Source of the DNA: E44-bin46 sp964354655
Lineage (GTDB): Bacteria; Chloroflexota; Dehalococcoidia; Dehalococcoidales; E44-bin46
Assembly (NCBI GenBank): GCA_964354655.1
Contig: CAYHAL010000008.1
Coordinates: forward strand, 1 to 52,766
Direction of reading: 5' to 3'
DNA: 52,766 nt
The position numbers and the translations under genes were made by a program. The notes below the pieces were generated by a model, which made no database searches, was not told where the DNA came from, and worked only from the letters and a program-made list of their open reading frames with translations. Below are positions 50,342-52,766 of the stretch, piece by piece. The first letter of the stretch is position 1; the number at the start of each line of letters is the position of its first letter.

Positions 50342-50830
50342 TTATTTTACCTCCTTATAAGATTCCAAAAGCTTTTCCGCCAATGTTTTCTTCTTAGTTA
50401 TCATTCCCAGTTCAGCTTCAGCAAATCTGATTGCCCTTGGGGCGCAAAACTTCACACATTCTGGGTCCCCTCCACAAAGGTCACACTTTTCCGCATAACC
50501 CTTGTCCGAAACGACAATGCAACCGAAAGGACAAGCCAGCATACACATCTTGCAGCCAACACATCTTACCTCGGATACTTTAATCAGTGTTGCCCCGCTT
50601 GTCTCATCTGTCTCAGTGGTGATAGCACCTGCCGGGCATATCTTGCCGCACCAAGGCTCCTCACATTGATAACAAACCACCGGAATGGCAATGGCTTGCT
50701 GCCAAAAAATGTTTTTGTGGATTCTGGACTTATTCGGATTAAATTCATCGTGGTGTTTGAAAGAGCAGACAAGTTCACACAACCCACAACCGGTACACTT
50801 CTCAATATCGGTAACTATCATTTTGCCCAT
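50342..50830 (-). CDS. Polyferredoxin subunit paired with AOR copy 2
   Basis: 162 residues. Four Cys clusters: CTGCGLCELVC, CYQCEEPWCGKICP, CVGCKMCMLACP and CDLCGGDPECVKFC. It matches the copy 1 ferredoxin in length and layout. Start ATG 50830 is preceded by GGAGGAGGAAAAG. It precedes the AOR gene with a 2-bp gap. Confidence 0.9.
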   Translation of the reverse strand: MGKMIVTDIEKCTGCGLCELVCSFKHHDEFNPNKSRIHKNIFWQQAIAIPVVCYQCEEPWCGKICPAGAITTETDETSGATLIKVSEVRCVGCKMCMLACPFGCIVVSDKGYAEKCDLCGGDPECVKFCAPRAIRFAEAELGMITKKKTLAEKLLESYKEVK

Positions 50831-50969
50831 CTCTTTTCCTCCTCCTATTAATTCCTATTAATTTACCTCGCCAGTTCTTGAATAATCTGAACCACCTCAA
50901 ATTATCTACCCCTCGCTAATCTTAATAGCTCAAGAGCCTATTTGGCCTGCTTGCCGTAAGCTCAGCAAC

Positions 50970-51263
50970 TTAGCCGCCAATTATGAGGGGGAATATGGCA
51001 ATTATATCTCCCTCTTTGACTTCTGTTTCAATCCCGTCTAAGAACTTGATATTTCTTCCGTTCTTCAACACATTTATATCCGGCCTGAGCTGGCCAGAGT
51101 GATCAAGTATCTTCTGGCGCCGTTGGTATGTATTGCATAAGAGATCTAAGATTTCTCGGATAGTAGACACTCCTCCAAGTCTAATCCCTCTTTCCTTTTC
51201 TTGGAAAACCTCTCGCATGCTTGAGTAGAATTCTATCTTTACTTGTGAGCCATCTGGTTTCAT
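50970..51263 (-). CDS. MoaD/ThiS-like sulfur carrier of the AOR cluster
   Basis: 97 residues ending IFPLIIGG; the C-terminal Gly-Gly is the active site. VSTIREILDLLCNTYQRRQ near residue 28 and LRPDINVLKNGRN near 64 match the beta-grasp family. Close to an AOR gene it may help form tungstopterin. It is a paralogue of the 17641-17922 protein. 139 bp separate it from the ferredoxin gene. Confidence 0.8.
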   Translation of the reverse strand: MKPDGSQVKIEFYSSMREVFQEKERGIRLGGVSTIREILDLLCNTYQRRQKILDHSGQLRPDINVLKNGRNIKFLDGIETEVKEGDIIAIFPLIIGG

Positions 51264-51378
51264 TTCCCCTCCACCTCCTAAATCAGCACTATTTCCAGAT
51301 CATGTTAATGTTGTCCAGTATATTTTCCTTTTAGTCTAGCCCTTGCTTTGGGGCCATGTCAATATATGGAACAAAGAT

Positions 51379-51415
51379 AAGCCTTTGGTCGTGGGTTCAA
51401 ATCCCTCCGCTGCCA
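51379..51415 (+). pseudogene. tRNA 3' fragment (T-arm and acceptor strand)
   Basis: The run GGTCGTGGGTTCAAATCCC then TCCGCTGCCA is the T-arm and 3' acceptor end of a tRNA whose 5' partner (GGCAGCG) is absent. A T6 run follows. It may mark an attachment site left by a past integration; the full parent tRNA is not in the window. Confidence 0.55.
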
Positions 51416-51470
51416 CTTTTTTAGGCTCCCTTCAGGAAATAGAGTACGATAGCAGTTCGTGCCTCCAAGG

Positions 51471-51628
51471 TCATCCTTTCTTAACAGCCATGAACATGAA
51501 CGGAGTAACGCCGATTTCAAGAAGAATCTTCGTTGCATCCACCTTGAATTGCTCACAGGCCTGGGCTATGGAGGGCTCATCCTGAGTTACCCCCCTTTGC
51601 CATTCGGAGTCCCAAAGCTTATAATCTC
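51471..51628 (-). pseudogene. Unassigned protein C-terminal fragment
   Basis: A minus-strand frame bounded upstream by TGA reads QDEPSIAQACEQFKVDATKI then LLEIGVTPFMFMAVKKG before TGA 51471-51473. Composition is protein-like. I do not recognise it, and no start is present. Confidence 0.3.
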
Positions 51629-51731
51629 ACGTGGAAAGGATGGCTATACCTAGATCAGCTTTTGGAGACCACCAAGACCCAGATGATGTACAGGCCTGGG
51701 CATAATAAAAGCATGGGCAAGGGGGCAGCAA

Positions 51732-52298
51732 ATGCAGGAACACACACCCACATATGATGAAGCATTGTCACTTCTCAAGGAATTTAACAAAAGCGAGAGC
51801 CTGCTGAAACACGCTTATTCCGTTGAGGGAGTGATGCGCTACATGGCACGGAAGATGGGTGAAGACGAGGAGAAGTGGGGGATTATTGGGCTAATGCATG
51901 ACCTAGATTATGAACGTTTCCCTGAACAGCACTGTAAGAAATCGCGAGAGATATTAGAGGAGCGAGGTTGGCCAGAGGAGTACATACGAGCAATTGTCTC
52001 TCATGGCTGGGGTATATGCAGTAATGTTGAGCCTCAGACGGAGATGGAAAAGTCACTATATGCCATAGACGAGCTCACCGGGCTTATCACGGCAGTAGCA
52101 ATAATCCGACCATCAAAGAGCGTGGCAGACCTGGAAGCAAAGTCGGTGATGAAGAAATGGAAGGATAAGTCATTTGCTGCTGGTGTGAACCGCTCGGTGA
52201 TTGAAAAGGGAACAATGATGCTAGGGGTAGAGTTAAGAGATCTGGTTACCGACGTCATTATGGGTATGCGCGAGGTAGCTGACCAGATAGGGCTATAA
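51732..52298 (+). CDS. HD-domain (HDIG) phosphohydrolase-like protein
   Basis: 188 residues from ATG 51732 with AAGGGGG upstream. The HD metal site appears as LLKHAYSVEGVM near residue 25, LMHDLDYERFPEQH near 54-67 (the HD pair), and a further SHGW near 89-92; DELTGL near 115 carries the last Asp. These proteins hydrolyse phosphate esters of nucleotides or related metabolites. The closest subgroup is the small uncharacterised HDIG proteins; substrate unknown. It stands alone, with the T-box following. Confidence 0.8.
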   Translation: MQEHTPTYDEALSLLKEFNKSESLLKHAYSVEGVMRYMARKMGEDEEKWGIIGLMHDLDYERFPEQHCKKSREILEERGWPEEYIRAIVSHGWGICSNVEPQTEMEKSLYAIDELTGLITAVAIIRPSKSVADLEAKSVMKKWKDKSFAAGVNRSVIEKGTMMLGVELRDLVTDVIMGMREVADQIGL

Positions 52299-52406
52299 CA
52301 TTACGAGTCTCTATTTTCTAGTGAGTACAACTGAACAAAAAGCCAAGTAGTTTGTATTACCAATTATACACTATCAAGACACCAATGGTTGTCCTTTTAC
52401 CAGCTA

Positions 52407-52435
52407 TTGACAAATATCCAATGCTATGTTACATT
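52407..52435 (+). promoter_or_regulatory. Sigma70-type promoter driving the T-box leader
   Basis: TTGACA (52407-52412), 17-bp spacer, TACATT (52430-52435). It begins the transcript carrying the T-box. Confidence 0.7.
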
Positions 52436-52454
52436 TTTATCCAATAGAATATAG

Positions 52455-52757
52455 GAAAGGCTGCGAACAAGACTAGTAGGTTTCAAAGCGAAGCACAGAG
52501 AGTCGGGTAAGGTGTGAACCGATGCCGGCGCAGAAGTTGAATGGACTTGGGAGCCGCAAACCGAAAGTAGCTAAATTGGCTAGCAAGTAGGATTTGTCGT
52601 CAGGGAAGCGTTATCAAATCCCAGGGTATCGAGGTAACATATTAAAAAGCTCTGTACCTGAAAGAGATAGCTTGTAACTCAGGCGTGTGGAGTTAAGCTA
52701 ACAAGGGTGGCACCGCGGAAGAATCTCCCGCCCCTTTAAGGGATGGGAGATTTTTTA
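52455..52757 (+). promoter_or_regulatory. T-box leader, specifier UGG (tryptophan)
   Basis: The antiterminator contains the T-box core AAGGGTGGCACCGCGG (52703-52718). Stem I shows the AGTA loop-E side (52475-52478), a GGTGTGAA-type distal element (52511-52518) and the opposing GAA-TGG-A (52539-52545), placing the specifier codon at 52542-52544. TGG predicts sensing of uncharged tRNA-Trp, so the downstream gene beyond the window is likely tryptophan biosynthesis, transport or tryptophanyl-tRNA synthetase. Confidence 0.85.
52722..52756 (+). terminator. T-box intrinsic terminator
   Basis: AATCTCCC (52722-52729) pairs with GGGAGATT (52745-52752) with further pairing inside, followed by T6. It competes with the antiterminator formed by the T-box core. 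Confidence 0.85.
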
Positions 52758-52766
52758 TTACCTTTT

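Noticed and set aside
51359..51556. Minus-strand frame containing QRRDLNPRPKAY
   Set aside because: This peptide is the common artefact of translating a tRNA 3' end in reverse; the tRNA fragment explains it.
1..52766. CRISPR array or replication origin
   Set aside because: No regularly spaced direct repeats and no DnaA-box clusters were seen; the only tandem repeat is the 21-mer at the gap.

Overview
The window reads as a chromosomal scaffold piece (it contains one 100-N gap) from an anaerobic bacterium. Shine-Dalgarno sites, sigma70-type promoters and a T-box leader make it bacterial. The gene content is oxygen-sensitive and catabolic: 2-oxoacid:ferredoxin oxidoreductase, two aldehyde:ferredoxin oxidoreductases, a molybdenum hydroxylase, corrinoid methyltransferases, beta-oxidation genes and a Liv transporter. 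Together with many decayed integrase, IS3 and surface-protein fragments this resembles uncultured sediment Chloroflexota (Dehalococcoidia-like). That placement is an inference from protein flavour, not a computed result.

Layout. 1-1.8 kb is a scar of mobile DNA: a serine-recombinase remnant between 30-bp inverted repeats, a tRNA-Gly 5' fragment and a truncated propeller protein. 1.9-6.4 kb (minus) is a two-gene lipid operon of fused enzymes: acyl-AMP ligase/ACP/PlsC acyltransferase, then nucleotide kinase/diacylglycerol-kinase-like. 6.6-9.3 kb (plus) is a four-gene 2-oxoacid:ferredoxin oxidoreductase operon. 9.5-11.3 kb holds broken genes (SDR tail, IS3 orfA piece, and a small membrane protein split by a surface-protein fragment). 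11.7-17.9 kb (plus) is a molybdenum hydroxylase operon with a split large subunit, MocA, an unknown membrane protein, a THEP1-like NTPase and a MoaD/ThiS-like protein; the scaffold gap lies near its end. tRNA-Gly follows.

18.5-22.2 kb (plus) has a corrinoid protein with a URO-D-family methyltransferase, then a two-subunit TPP decarboxylase. 22.6-24.9 kb has a P1-nuclease/phospholipase-C-fold protein and a coiled-coil protein. 25.1-27.2 kb is a second scar: integrase remnant overlapping tRNA-Thr, a damaged MNT/HEPN pair and a subtilase pseudogene. 27.2-30.1 kb (plus) has a class III aminotransferase and the standout gene, an mtbB-like dimethylamine methyltransferase interrupted by an in-frame TAG exactly where archaeal MtbB carries pyrrolysine.

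30.1-44.0 kb (minus) is one long catabolic operon with a consensus promoter: LivKHMGF, enoyl-CoA hydratase (disrupted), acyl-CoA dehydrogenase, a 48-residue zinc-ribbon protein, MaoC-type hydratase, acyl-CoA synthetase, SucCD and an aminotransferase, ending in a truncated etfB. It looks built to import an amino-acid-like compound, deaminate it, activate it to a CoA thioester, beta-oxidise it and recover ATP through SucCD. 44.8-51.3 kb has two convergent aldehyde:ferredoxin oxidoreductase clusters, each with a ferredoxin; one adds an FAD/NAD(P)H subunit, the other a MoaD-like protein. The right end has an HD-domain protein and a tryptophan-type T-box leader whose gene lies beyond the window.

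Reduced ferredoxin is the common currency: Kor and both AOR systems produce or consume it. Corrinoid methyl transfer, the Mo hydroxylase and the Liv/beta-oxidation operon supply organic substrates.
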